DNA of 64,000 nt from assembly GCF_002863005.1 (NCBI RefSeq), contig NZ_PKDG01000004.1:1-64000 (forward strand), written 5' to 3'. Positions within the stretch are counted from its first letter, which is position 1, and every line of letters begins with the position of its first letter. Below the pieces are notes generated by a model. It worked only from the letters and a program-made list of their open reading frames with translations, made no database searches and was not told the DNA's origin. Shown one piece after another: positions 28,090 through 36,798 of this stretch. The translations under genes were made by a program, and so were the position numbers. Source of the stretch: Pseudoxanthomonas sp. (GTDB lineage Bacteria > Pseudomonadota > Gammaproteobacteria > Xanthomonadales > Xanthomonadaceae).

Positions 28090-28434
28090 TCAGAGGGCCG
28101 CGGTCACCACGATCTCGACCAGCCACGCGGGACGCGCCAGGGCGGCCTGCACGGTCGCGCGCGGCGGCGCATTGCCTTCCGGCACCCATGCATCCCACAC
28201 GCGGTTCATCGCTTCGAAATCCTGCAGGTCCTTGATGAAGATCTCGGCACGCAGGATCTTCGTCTTGTCCGTGCCTGCGCGGGCCAGCAATGCATCGATC
28301 TCGCCGAGTACCTGCTGGGTCTGTCCGGCGACCCCCTGTGTCGCGTCCTCGGCGACCTGCCCGGCCAGGTACACCACGCCATTGTGGATGGCCATTTCGG
28401 ACAGCCGCGTGCCTACATCGAACCGCTGGATCAT
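28090..28434 (-). CDS. ridA: RidA family protein (YjgF/UK114)
   Basis: A 114-residue RidA-fold protein. The NGVVYLAGQV strand, the TQQVLGEIDALLARAG helix, and the catalytic arginine region NAPPRATVQAALARP are present. RidA-type enzymes deaminate reactive enamine/imine intermediates such as 2-aminoacrylate. GGAGG lies 8 bases upstream of the ATG at 28434. Confidence 0.85.
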   Translation of the reverse strand: MIQRFDVGTRLSEMAIHNGVVYLAGQVAEDATQGVAGQTQQVLGEIDALLARAGTDKTKILRAEIFIKDLQDFEAMNRVWDAWVPEGNAPPRATVQAALARPAWLVEIVVTAAL

Positions 28435-28463
28435 GGGGGTTTCCTCCGTCGTGAGGCTGCAGC

Positions 28464-29126
28464 TTAGCGTCGCGAAGCGGCCGCCGCACCGGGCTCCATC
28501 CGCCAGAGCCACGAGCCCGCCAGCCACATCGCCGCGACGATCAGTGCGATCAGCAGCTTCTGCACCCACCCCTGCCCGGCCGGCGGCCACAGCGCGTGCA
28601 GCCAAAGCAGCGCATAGCAGGCGCTCGACCACGCAGCCGCCACCGGAAAATGGCGCCGCCAACGAGCGTCCAGCCGGAAACGCCACGCCTGCAGCAGCAT
28701 CCCGGTGGTGACGCACAGGAACGCGGTGATCGCGCAGGTGTGATGGAACCACGCGTGGAAGTCCGGCGCGACCTGCGGCAACCACGAATCGCCTATCGCC
28801 ACGCCCGCCAGCGCGAAGGCGCCCGTGCCGAACAGCAGCAGCGGTGCCGCGCTGCGCGCCGTCGCCGACAACTGCGCATGCAGCGCCCACGCCAGCAACA
28901 CGACGGCCACCGCCAGCGCGCAATAGAGGCTACGCAGCAGCAGTCCCCACGGCCCGAGCAGGTACTGGCTCAGCGTTGCGCGCTGCCAGTCCAGATCGCC
29001 ACGCACCATCTGCAACGATCCCGCGACCAGGAGGAAGCCGAGGGCGGCGGCCATCGCGGCCATCGCAGCCAGGCGGACACGTCCCGCAGGAATGCGTGGG
29101 TCGAGGGTGGAGGCGAGACGGGACAT
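28464..29126 (-). CDS. DUF998-type integral membrane protein
   Basis: A 220-residue protein with about six hydrophobic segments. WQRATLSQYLLGPWG and WFHHTCAITAFLCV fit the DUF998 pattern. Function unknown. It lies 29 bases upstream of ridA on the same strand, so the three minus-strand genes 28464, 28090 and 27874 may form one operon. Confidence 0.7.
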   Translation of the reverse strand: MSRLASTLDPRIPAGRVRLAAMAAMAAALGFLLVAGSLQMVRGDLDWQRATLSQYLLGPWGLLLRSLYCALAVAVVLLAWALHAQLSATARSAAPLLLFGTGAFALAGVAIGDSWLPQVAPDFHAWFHHTCAITAFLCVTTGMLLQAWRFRLDARWRRHFPVAAAWSSACYALLWLHALWPPAGQGWVQKLLIALIVAAMWLAGSWLWRMEPGAAAASRR

Positions 29127-29302
29127 CGGGGCATCGCAGTGAGCGTCGACGCCGGATTATCGTCCAGCCACTCAAGAATCCGCGGGCGCCGCCGCTCTAC
29201 AGGCATGGCTCCGCAGCGTGCCCGCCATCACGCTTTGGCCTACACTCGACCTGTCCCCGCCACCGGGGCATGGTCGCCACGAGCAAGGGAACTCACGCGC
29301 CA

Positions 29303-30385
29303 ATGCCGTCCACCACGCCGCCGCCGGGCACCGATCCGGCGCGCCATACCCAACGTCTGCCGCGCCGGATCCATCGCCTCCGCACGCTCGGCATGGGGCT
29401 GGCCGCGTTGCCGACGGGCATGGTACTGCTGGAGAACCAGGCGGGTCCGGGGGCATGGGCGTTCCTTCTGTTCACCACCGTCGTGTGGCCGCAGCTCGCC
29501 TTGTGGCTGGCGCTGCGCCATCCGGAGCCGTTCCGGGGCGAGATCCGCAACCTGCTGGTGGACTCGATCCTGGCCGGCATGTGGGTGCCGCTGATGGCCT
29601 TCAACCTGCTGCCCAGCGTCCTGCTGGTCACGCTCACCACCGTCGACAAGATCAGCACCGGCATCGACCGCCTGTGGTACTGGTCGCTGCCGCTGATGGC
29701 AGCCGGCGCCGTGGCGGTGGGGGCAGCCACGGGCTTCGAGATGCAGCCGATGACGAGCATGGCGGTCATGGTCGCCTGCCTTCCCATGCTGATGATCCAT
29801 TCCATCGCGGTCAGCCAGGCCAGCTACCACCTCGTGCGCAAGGTGAAGCGGCAGAACCGCCAGCTGGACGAACTGAGCCGGCGCGACACCCTGACTGCAC
29901 TGGACAGCCGCCGCTACTGGCAGGAACAGGCCGCATTGTTGCTGGACCAGTGCGCCGCGACCGGCGAGCCCGCCACCCTGCTGATGATCGACATCGATCA
30001 TTTCAAGGCAATCAACGACCGCCACGGCCACGCCGCGGGCGATGACGTGTTGAGGGCGACGGCGGAGGTCATCCGCCACAGCATCCGCCAGCAGGATGCG
30101 GCGGGACGGCTCGGCGGGGACGAATTCGCGGTGCTGCTGAGGGGCACCGACGTGACGGCCGCGGGCATCGTGGCGCAGCGCATCCGCGAGGGCGTGCAGG
30201 CGTTGAACGTGCAGAGCGCGCCCGGGCTGCAGCCCACGGTCAGTCTGGGCCTGGCCAAGGCGACGGCAACAGGATTGCGCACCTGGCTGGAGGCCGCCGA
30301 CCGCGCGCTTTACCAGGCCAAGAGCCGCGGCCGCAACCAGATGGCCGTCGACGATGGCCTGCAGGCGGCCGTCGACCTGCCCTGA
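29303..30385 (+). CDS. MASE2-GGDEF diguanylate cyclase (AdrA/DgcC type)
   Basis: A 360-residue inner-membrane protein. Residues about 20-180 form a MASE2-like sensor with four or five membrane segments. The C-terminal GGDEF domain has an intact active site (GGDEF, 271-275) and inhibitory site (RQQD, 262-265), so it should make c-di-GMP with product inhibition. I chose ATG 29303; ATG 29270 is an alternative. It faces the second diguanylate cyclase with 9 bases between their stops. Confidence 0.85.
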   Translation: MPSTTPPPGTDPARHTQRLPRRIHRLRTLGMGLAALPTGMVLLENQAGPGAWAFLLFTTVVWPQLALWLALRHPEPFRGEIRNLLVDSILAGMWVPLMAFNLLPSVLLVTLTTVDKISTGIDRLWYWSLPLMAAGAVAVGAATGFEMQPMTSMAVMVACLPMLMIHSIAVSQASYHLVRKVKRQNRQLDELSRRDTLTALDSRRYWQEQAALLLDQCAATGEPATLLMIDIDHFKAINDRHGHAAGDDVLRATAEVIRHSIRQQDAAGRLGGDEFAVLLRGTDVTAAGIVAQRIREGVQALNVQSAPGLQPTVSLGLAKATATGLRTWLEAADRALYQAKSRGRNQMAVDDGLQAAVDLP

Positions 30386-30394
30386 GCGACGCGC

Positions 30395-32203
30395 TCAGCT
30401 TCCCAGGTGTTCGGCGCGGTCGCGCTGGGGCAGTTCCAGCACATTGCTGGCGCGGACGTTGTCCTGCTCACTGTCGTAGACGCACACGCGGTTGCGCCCA
30501 TTGTGCTTGGCGCGATACAGCTGCTTGTCCGCATGCGACAGCAGCCTGGCCAGGCTGTAGCCGGAGTGCTGGCTCGACGTCACCCCGAAGCTGCCGGTGA
30601 TGGCGAAGACGTGGCCGGTCTCGCGGGTCTCGATCTGGGCGAGCCGCACGCGGCAGTCTTCCGCCACCCGCGCGGCGGCGCGCAGGTCGCAGCCATACAT
30701 GAGGATCGCGAACTCTTCGCCCCCGAGACGGCCGAGCACATCGATGCGCCGACAGAAACCCTTGCTGGCCTCGGCCACTTCCTTCAGCGCCCAGTCGCCG
30801 GTGCCATGGCCGAAGCGGTCGTTGATGTTCTTGAAATGGTCCAGGTCGAACATGATCAGCGCCGCCTGCTCGCCATTGCGCGCGCACTCGGCCAGGGCGC
30901 GCTCGGCGCGCAGGGTGAAGTGGTGGCGATTGCAGATGCCGGTCAGCGCGTCCGTTTCCGCCATCTTCTTCAGCGACAGCTGCACCCGCTTGATCTTGAA
31001 GGCCCAGTAGCCGATCGACGCAATCAGCAGCACCAGCAGGATGACGATCAGCCGGGTGTTCTGCGCGGCCTGCTGGTCGACCTTGCGCTGCAGCTGCAGC
31101 ACCTGGTTTTCCTGGTCGAGCATGCTGATCTGCTGCGTCTTCTGGAGAATCTGCTGGCGCACGATCTGGTAGGCAAGCTGGCGCGTCTTCACGTCGTTGA
31201 GGTACGCCTTGTCGGCATCGGCATACTGCCGGTAGCGCACGAGCGCGCCTGCCGGATCGCCCTGCCTTTCCGCGATCTCGTACAAGGTCTTGTACGCCAC
31301 GACCAGCGGCAGCGAGGTCATGCCCGCACCACGCTCCACGGCTTCGTTCGCATGCGACTTGGCGGTGCGCATGTCGCCCAGCTTCAAATACATGCTGGCG
31401 AGCATCGCGTGGTATTCGCTGATGACCAGCGGATAGCCGGTCGCGGTGACAGCGGGCAGATAGCGTTCGAGGAGCTCGATCGCCTGGTCGACCTTTCCAT
31501 CCTCGACCCATTTGCGGGCCAGGTAGGTGCGGGTAAGGCCGCCCAGGATCGGCTCCTTCTGCTCCTCGCACGTCTTGATGGTGCTGAAGATCGCCTCTTC
31601 CGAGGGTGACTTCTTCAACCCCAGCGCGGCCTCGGCCACCAGGTTGCCGGCCGCGCACCTGTTGCGCCCATCCGGCGCATCCGACAGTACCTGCTGCGCA
31701 TACTGCTCACCGAGGGTGTACTCGCCGACCTGGTTGTACAGCAGCCCGGCGACGAGCAGCCCGCGGTGACGGACATCCTTCTTCTCCACCTTGGTGGCCA
31801 GCGGCAGGATGTCGTTGAGCGTGGTCAGCCCCTGCTCGAACTTGCGGGTCAACGCATAGGTATTGACCAGCAGCGATCCGGTCCAGAACAGCATCTCCGG
31901 GTCCTGCGTCTCCTGCTGGATCTGGCGGAGCTCCCGTATCGCGGGCTCCGACTTGCCCTTCATCAGGAATCCATGCGCCCTGAGCAGCCGCAGCTTGAGA
32001 CGCTGCTCCGGGGTGGCTTCCTCGACGCGCTTTTCGAGCCGATCCAGCACCTCGTAGAAGCGGGCCGGCTGGGAGGTCTTGATCGTCTCCGCCTGCTCGA
32101 TCAGCGCATCGATGCCCGGCGCCACCTGGGCCTGCGCCGGTGCGACGAACGCGCATGCCAGCGCACAGGCCAGCCAATAGGTACGTCCTTTCCCGAGCAT
32201 CAT
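30395..32203 (-). CDS. Periplasmic-TPR, membrane-anchored GGDEF diguanylate cyclase
   Basis: A 602-residue protein: signal peptide (1-25), helical TPR-like repeats in the periplasm (about 30-335), a coiled coil (about 340-382), one membrane segment (385-402), and a cytoplasmic GGDEF domain with active GGEEF (494-498) and inhibitory RRID (485-488). TPR sensors probably bind a peptide or protein signal. Its start is 51 bases downstream of the borosin precursor stop on the same strand, so read-through from that locus is possible. Confidence 0.87.
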   Translation of the reverse strand: MMLGKGRTYWLACALACAFVAPAQAQVAPGIDALIEQAETIKTSQPARFYEVLDRLEKRVEEATPEQRLKLRLLRAHGFLMKGKSEPAIRELRQIQQETQDPEMLFWTGSLLVNTYALTRKFEQGLTTLNDILPLATKVEKKDVRHRGLLVAGLLYNQVGEYTLGEQYAQQVLSDAPDGRNRCAAGNLVAEAALGLKKSPSEEAIFSTIKTCEEQKEPILGGLTRTYLARKWVEDGKVDQAIELLERYLPAVTATGYPLVISEYHAMLASMYLKLGDMRTAKSHANEAVERGAGMTSLPLVVAYKTLYEIAERQGDPAGALVRYRQYADADKAYLNDVKTRQLAYQIVRQQILQKTQQISMLDQENQVLQLQRKVDQQAAQNTRLIVILLVLLIASIGYWAFKIKRVQLSLKKMAETDALTGICNRHHFTLRAERALAECARNGEQAALIMFDLDHFKNINDRFGHGTGDWALKEVAEASKGFCRRIDVLGRLGGEEFAILMYGCDLRAAARVAEDCRVRLAQIETRETGHVFAITGSFGVTSSQHSGYSLARLLSHADKQLYRAKHNGRNRVCVYDSEQDNVRASNVLELPQRDRAEHLGS

Positions 32204-32254
32204 CCCTTAGTCTCCCGACCGACTGCCGCCACCGGAGCCCGCTGGCCGCCGAGG

Positions 32255-32530
32255 TTACTCCTTTTCAGCCGGGTCCTCTTCCCCACCCGTCTGATCGTCC
32301 GCGTCTTCACGCGACTCGTCTTCCTTGCCCTCGTCCGGGGCGAGGATCATGCAGAACATGGCCGGCCGGGCGTCCAGCAGCCGGGTCAGCGATGCGACGT
32401 CGCGATCGCGCAACGCGGCACGCTGGTCGGCCTCGACATCGAGGGCGGCGACGGCGGCCAGATAGTCGGACGTCGCCTGCGACGAAGCGGCAGCACCCAT
32501 GGACTCCAGGAAGCGGATGGCATTGGACAC
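32255..32530 (-). CDS. Putative split-borosin RiPP precursor peptide (SonA-like)
   Basis: A 91-residue protein with GTG start (GGGGA upstream). Residues about 3-55 look like a borosin leader-binding domain: NAIRFLESMG, then DYLAAVAALDV, and DRDVASLTRLLDAR, a helical pattern resembling the SonA leader of Shewanella as I recall it. A hydrophobic stretch PAMFCMILAPDEG (56-68) sits where SonA carries its methylated core. An acidic tail follows (about 69-91, rich in Glu/Asp). It lies 131 bases downstream of the matching N-methyltransferase. The family assignment is by pattern recognition and is strengthened by the neighbour. Confidence 0.75.
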   Translation of the reverse strand: MSNAIRFLESMGAAASSQATSDYLAAVAALDVEADQRAALRDRDVASLTRLLDARPAMFCMILAPDEGKEDESREDADDQTGGEEDPAEKE

Positions 32531-32661
32531 GCGGATTTCCCCAAAACAATGATGGTTGAAGCGATTCTGCAGCGCCCGCGCCGTACGCGCAGGCCTGCCC
32601 CCTTGGCGTGACAATACTCACTTTCAGGCGGGCTTGCCACGCCCCGGGCGGTCCGGCGCCC

Positions 32662-33465
32662 TCAGCCGCCCAAGGCGCGCAGGCGCGCCAGGACCCGCTC
32701 GTTCCTCCGCAGCGGGACGGCAGGCGGAACCACCAGGGTGGTCGCGACCGAAAGCGTCGCCGTGGGCAGCTGGTCCAGCGGCAGCCGGTCCATGCGGGGG
32801 CGCGAGATCGGCAGCGTGGCCGCCTCGTAGGCGATCACTTCATGGCCTGCCGGGTAATCGCCGAGCAACAGGTCCACCAGCACCTGCTTGGTACCGGCGT
32901 CGGTGGACAGCCGCCCGGTCGAGAGATCGCCCGCCACGCCGATCTGCCACAGGACCAGATACGCAGACGGGTCCACCCTGCGCTCGTAGAACATGAACTG
33001 GCTCGCTTCGAAATGCTGGCAACCCACTGCGCCCGGGTCAATGCCCAGGTCGGCGTAGAGGCAGTCTTCCGCCGACACCGCGGCTTCCATCACGGCCTCG
33101 AACCCCTCGGCGCGCGCCTGCTCCACCGCCCGGTGCGGCACCTGCGCGAACACGCCGGGGTGGCCATAGAAGGCACCGCATACACGTCGCCCCCGCCGCA
33201 CCTCCGCCAGCATCGCCTCGACCATTTCACGGTATGTCTCGCGCCGCGGCTTGCCTTCCCGGTAGAGCGGCTGGAGGCTCCTGACATCGGCATTCATGCC
33301 CTGCACCCACAGTTCGACGATCGGGTCCGACATGGCACTGAACACGACGTCTGCCTGTTCGATATGGCTCCGCGCACGCGGTGCCAGGTGCGCCCCCAGC
33401 GTCATGCCCACGCCCACGCACGCCAGCCGGCCCCGCCCGGCGTCTGCTTCCTCGAGTCCCGTCAC
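32662..33465 (-). CDS. Borosin peptide backbone alpha-N-methyltransferase (SonM/OphMA type)
   Basis: A 267-residue tetrapyrrole-methylase-fold enzyme. It begins CVGVGMTLGAHL, has RRETY (74-78), giving the Arg-x3-Tyr pair that activates backbone amide in OphMA and SonM, then YGHPGVF (100-106), SAEDCLYADLGIDPG (131-145) and FEASQFMFY (152-160). The protein ends soon after the methylase domain, so leader and core are not fused: a split borosin. I start it at GTG 33465, whose GTGA overlaps the stop of the GNAT gene upstream. The precursor is encoded just downstream. Confidence 0.88.
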   Translation of the reverse strand: MTGLEEADAGRGRLACVGVGMTLGAHLAPRARSHIEQADVVFSAMSDPIVELWVQGMNADVRSLQPLYREGKPRRETYREMVEAMLAEVRRGRRVCGAFYGHPGVFAQVPHRAVEQARAEGFEAVMEAAVSAEDCLYADLGIDPGAVGCQHFEASQFMFYERRVDPSAYLVLWQIGVAGDLSTGRLSTDAGTKQVLVDLLLGDYPAGHEVIAYEAATLPISRPRMDRLPLDQLPTATLSVATTLVVPPAVPLRRNERVLARLRALGG

Positions 33466-34010
33466 TGCCCTGCCCCTGCCTGAGCGGCGAACCGCCGCAT
33501 CCACTCATCCCGCGTCATTTCCCAACCCCGGAACGCCGATCCCCCGGGCACCTCCGCCATCGCGTGGAACCCCAGCCGTCGCATGACGCCCGCACCGGCG
33601 TCATTGTCGCGCGCGTGGCGACTGAACGTGCGCGGCCACGCGCCTTCTTCGAACAGGTGGCCGGACAGGAACGCGATGGTCTCCTGCGCCACCTTGCGGC
33701 CTTGCCAGGGCGCCAGGACCATGACGCCGATTTCGGCCGCACCGGAATGCGGGGACAATGCGAGCAGGCCGACGACTTCGCTGTCGTCCCCTCCGCATTC
33801 GATCACCCAGCAACACGCACGTCGAAGATCCGCGTGCGCATTGGACCGGAGGAAGGCGTCGAACGCGCGCCGCGCGTCCGATGCCGTCATCGGCTCGCCG
33901 ACATGACGCATCAGCGCGTCGTCCGTGTAGATGGCGACATAGAGCGCTTCGTCCTGCGCGGCCAGCGGACGCAGGCGGAAACGCTCCGTCGCGAGTGTCG
34001 GCAGCGTCAC
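33462..34010 (-). CDS. GNAT N-acetyltransferase coupled to the borosin methyltransferase
   Basis: A 182-residue RimJ/RimL-like GNAT protein (LATERFRLRPL start; AEIGVMVLAPWQGRKVAQE acetyl-CoA loop, core QGRKVAQE). Start is GTG 34010 with GGAGGA 8 bases upstream. Its TGA overlaps the GTG of the methyltransferase, so the two are translationally coupled. It could acetylate the peptide or be an immunity or housekeeping enzyme; the sequence does not decide. Confidence 0.8.
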   Translation of the reverse strand: MTLPTLATERFRLRPLAAQDEALYVAIYTDDALMRHVGEPMTASDARRAFDAFLRSNAHADLRRACCWVIECGGDDSEVVGLLALSPHSGAAEIGVMVLAPWQGRKVAQETIAFLSGHLFEEGAWPRTFSRHARDNDAGAGVMRRLGFHAMAEVPGGSAFRGWEMTRDEWMRRFAAQAGAGQ

Positions 34011-34086
34011 GCCCTGGCTCCTCCAGCGTCCGGGCTGCCCGCACTGCGCCCAGCACGGCCATCGCGGGCGGGCATCGCCTGCGCCC

Positions 34087-34527
34087 TCACGCCCGTTGTC
34101 CCCGTGCCCAGCGCACGATCGCATCCGCCTGCATCGCCCCGCTTTGCCGCGCGATCTCGCGCCCGCCCTGCAGCATCACCAGTGTCGGAATGCTGCGGAT
34201 GCCGAATCGGTTGCCCAGTCCGGGACTGGCTTCCGTGTCCACCTTGGCCAAGCGCATCGCCGGCTCCAGCGCCATCGCGGCACGCTCGAAATGCGGCGCC
34301 ATCTGCAGGCAGGGCCCACACCAGGGCGCCCAGAAATCGACCAGCAACGGCAGCGTGCTGCGCAGCGCGTGGCGGTCGAAATCGGCCTCGCCCAGTGCCA
34401 GCGGCCGGCCAGTGAACAAGGCCTGGTGGCAGCGCCCGCAGCTGGGCGCCTCGGCGAGCCGCGCCGGCGGCACACGGTTCATCGCCGCGCAATGCGGGCA
34501 TGCGATCAGGTGGGCGTCGGCGCTCAT
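34087..34527 (-). CDS. trxC: Thioredoxin 2 (TrxC)
   Basis: A 146-residue thioredoxin with the N-terminal zinc-binding cysteines of TrxC (C10, C13, C30, C33) and active site WCGPC (69-73). It is a cytoplasmic disulfide reductase, often induced by oxidative stress. It lies 76 bases upstream of the GNAT gene on the same strand; membership in that operon is possible but unproven. Confidence 0.9.
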   Translation of the reverse strand: MSADAHLIACPHCAAMNRVPPARLAEAPSCGRCHQALFTGRPLALGEADFDRHALRSTLPLLVDFWAPWCGPCLQMAPHFERAAMALEPAMRLAKVDTEASPGLGNRFGIRSIPTLVMLQGGREIARQSGAMQADAIVRWARGQRA

Positions 34528-34559
34528 GCGGGCATCCTATCGTCGGTGCGTACGGCGCG

Positions 34560-35912
34560 TCACCGCACAACGTGCCAGGCGACCTGGCGTCCAGCCAGGT
34601 AGGTCACCTTCGTTCCGTCGAACACAGCCATCTGCTCAAGCTTGATCTGCACGTTCTGCCCGCCCCACTCCGGCACATCCGCCTTCACGTTGCCCTCGAT
34701 CGCGTAGACCGTGTCCGCATGCAGCGGCCAATCGCCTTGTCCCGGTGTCGCGCCCTGGTTGTCCCACATGCCGATCGTCGGCCCCGGTGCGTGGCCCACG
34801 AACCCGACCGGATGCGAATAGGTGGACGCACGCAGCTGCTGCCGCGCCACCTCGCGCTGCGTCGCCGCGAGGATCTCGTTGCCGGTGCGGCCAGCGACGA
34901 ACTGCCCGGTCAGCACGTCCTGCCAGCGGTTGCCCCGGGCGAGCGCGGCACGCAGGCCGGCGGGCACGTCCGTTTCACCCGTACGGGCGACATAGGCCAT
35001 TTCCTGGGTATCGGTGCACAGCTTGAGGTAGCACAGGCCCACGTCGGTATGCAGCACGTCGCCCGGCTGGATCACGCCCTCCTCGCCGCAGAACGGCGCG
35101 TCGTCGGTGCAGGCGGTACCGGCGCGCTGCAGGTTCACGTCCGGCATGAACCAAGGCGCCAGACCCAATGACTCGAAGCGCTGGCGGATGTACCACGCCA
35201 CGTCGTCGGTGGTGGTGACGCCAGGCGTGATGACACGGCCCGAGAACGCTTCCCCGACCACGCCACGGGCGAGCGACACGATATGCGGATAGGCGGCGAG
35301 CTCACCCGGCGTGCGGGTCTCCATCCAGCGGACGACCAGCGTTTCCGCGGACACCAGCCGATCCCGCAGCGCGGCCGGCAACGCCGAGCGCAGGCGCTCG
35401 TGCAACGCATGCGTCAGTCCGTCGGCGACCGCCCATTCGTCCGACACGTCGATGCCGATCCTGCGCGGATCGCGCGCCGTGATCAGGGCGCCGAGCGCAT
35501 CCCATTGGGCCTTCAGGTCGCCTCCGGCCCACGCCGTCTCGTACGGTGCGCCAAACGGGTAGCGATTGATCGACAGGCGCTGCACGCTGCCGTCGGGCTG
35601 ACGATGGAACACCAGCATCGTGGTGCGCCTCGCGGCGTGTGCGGGTTGCGGGACCAGCGTGAAGTACACCGGATCCTCGGCGTATTCGCGCGCGATCACC
35701 ACCCACATGTCGAGATCGGCGTCCTTCATCAGCCGTGGCAACAACGTGTCCAGCCGTTCGCGGAGCATGCGGTTCTCCGGATCGACCCGGTCGCGCGGCG
35801 CCAGTACCGCACCGACCTCGATCCCGTCCCGACCCTGCGTCGGCACCGGGGCCGCCTGGGATGCCGGCGCCATGCCGGCCAGCAACAGAAGCAAGGGAAT
35901 GGCGACGCGCAT
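34560..35912 (-). CDS. Secreted M24-family metallopeptidase (Xaa-Pro peptidase-like)
   Basis: A 450-residue protein with signal peptide (1-20). The C-terminal creatinase/aminopeptidase P domain carries metal ligands in HTDVGLCYL and VGFVGHAPGPTIG. The N-terminal half (about 45-180) resembles the creatinase N domain. It probably removes N-terminal residues next to proline from extracytoplasmic peptides. Confidence 0.83.
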   Translation of the reverse strand: MRVAIPLLLLLAGMAPASQAAPVPTQGRDGIEVGAVLAPRDRVDPENRMLRERLDTLLPRLMKDADLDMWVVIAREYAEDPVYFTLVPQPAHAARRTTMLVFHRQPDGSVQRLSINRYPFGAPYETAWAGGDLKAQWDALGALITARDPRRIGIDVSDEWAVADGLTHALHERLRSALPAALRDRLVSAETLVVRWMETRTPGELAAYPHIVSLARGVVGEAFSGRVITPGVTTTDDVAWYIRQRFESLGLAPWFMPDVNLQRAGTACTDDAPFCGEEGVIQPGDVLHTDVGLCYLKLCTDTQEMAYVARTGETDVPAGLRAALARGNRWQDVLTGQFVAGRTGNEILAATQREVARQQLRASTYSHPVGFVGHAPGPTIGMWDNQGATPGQGDWPLHADTVYAIEGNVKADVPEWGGQNVQIKLEQMAVFDGTKVTYLAGRQVAWHVVR

Positions 35913-36036
35913 GCGGGTACCTCGGGCGAAAGAGCCGTGACGCTAGCCGTCGTACCCCGATGGCGTCAACGCGGCGAAGCGCTCTTCGTGCATCCCTGCA
36001 GGACCGGCTCGCGGCCTGCAGGCGCGGAGGCGGGAC

Positions 36037-36630
36037 CTATTCCGCCAGCGACCACTCGCCCAGGCGCGTGTAATCCGCCTCGCCTTCGATGCTCTGCAAC
36101 AGGTGCACCGCCTGCGGGTGCAGCACTACCGACGGCACGTCCACCGGCGTGGTGCGGGGCGGCACATAGGCCAGCGTCAGGTGCGGCACGAAGCTGCGGC
36201 CGACATGCTGTTTGAAGCCTGCGCGCAGCAGCCGCTGCTGCAGGCTGCGCCAAAAGGCGACGACCGTCGGCGACGGGTGCAGGGCCGCAAGCGTCAGCGC
36301 CGGATGCTTCGGGTTGCCCAGGCACAGCAGGTGATCGAGGGTGATGCCGAGCGGTTCCGGCTGCCAGTCGCGCATCGCCTCGTGCGCGGCGGCCACCATG
36401 TCGTCGCGCGGCCCATCGCTCTCACCGAGGAAATGCAGCGTCAGATGGAAGCGTTCCGGCCGCACCCAGCGCGCCAGCGGGAACGCGGCCCCGAGGTCCT
36501 CGACGCGGTGCCGCAGCGCCTCGCGCTCACCGGCCGACGGCAGCAGCGCAAAAAACAGGCGATGCAGCCGCCCCGGCTGCGGGCCGCCGAACAGATCGCC
36601 TTGCTGGGAGGACGCGGGTGTGGCGGGCAT
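36037..36630 (-). CDS. thpR: RNA 2',3'-cyclic phosphodiesterase (ThpR/LigT)
   Basis: A 197-residue 2H phosphoesterase. Both HxTx motifs are present (HLTL at 62-65 and HLTL at 150-153). Family members open 2',3'-cyclic phosphates on RNA and can ligate tRNA halves in vitro. Stand-alone, cytoplasmic. Confidence 0.9.
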   Translation of the reverse strand: MPATPASSQQGDLFGGPQPGRLHRLFFALLPSAGEREALRHRVEDLGAAFPLARWVRPERFHLTLHFLGESDGPRDDMVAAAHEAMRDWQPEPLGITLDHLLCLGNPKHPALTLAALHPSPTVVAFWRSLQQRLLRAGFKQHVGRSFVPHLTLAYVPPRTTPVDVPSVVLHPQAVHLLQSIEGEADYTRLGEWSLAE

Positions 36631-36798
36631 GATGCGAACGGCATCGGACGACGACGATGGCCTGCATCATCGGTGCGCACGCAGCATGATGCAAGCCGGG
36701 CATACGCGTAGCTTGCGCCACGCGCAAGACTGTTTTCCTGCGTCAACGGGAGAAATACCTGCCGGACGCCGCCACTCGGACGGCGTCCCGATGCGATA

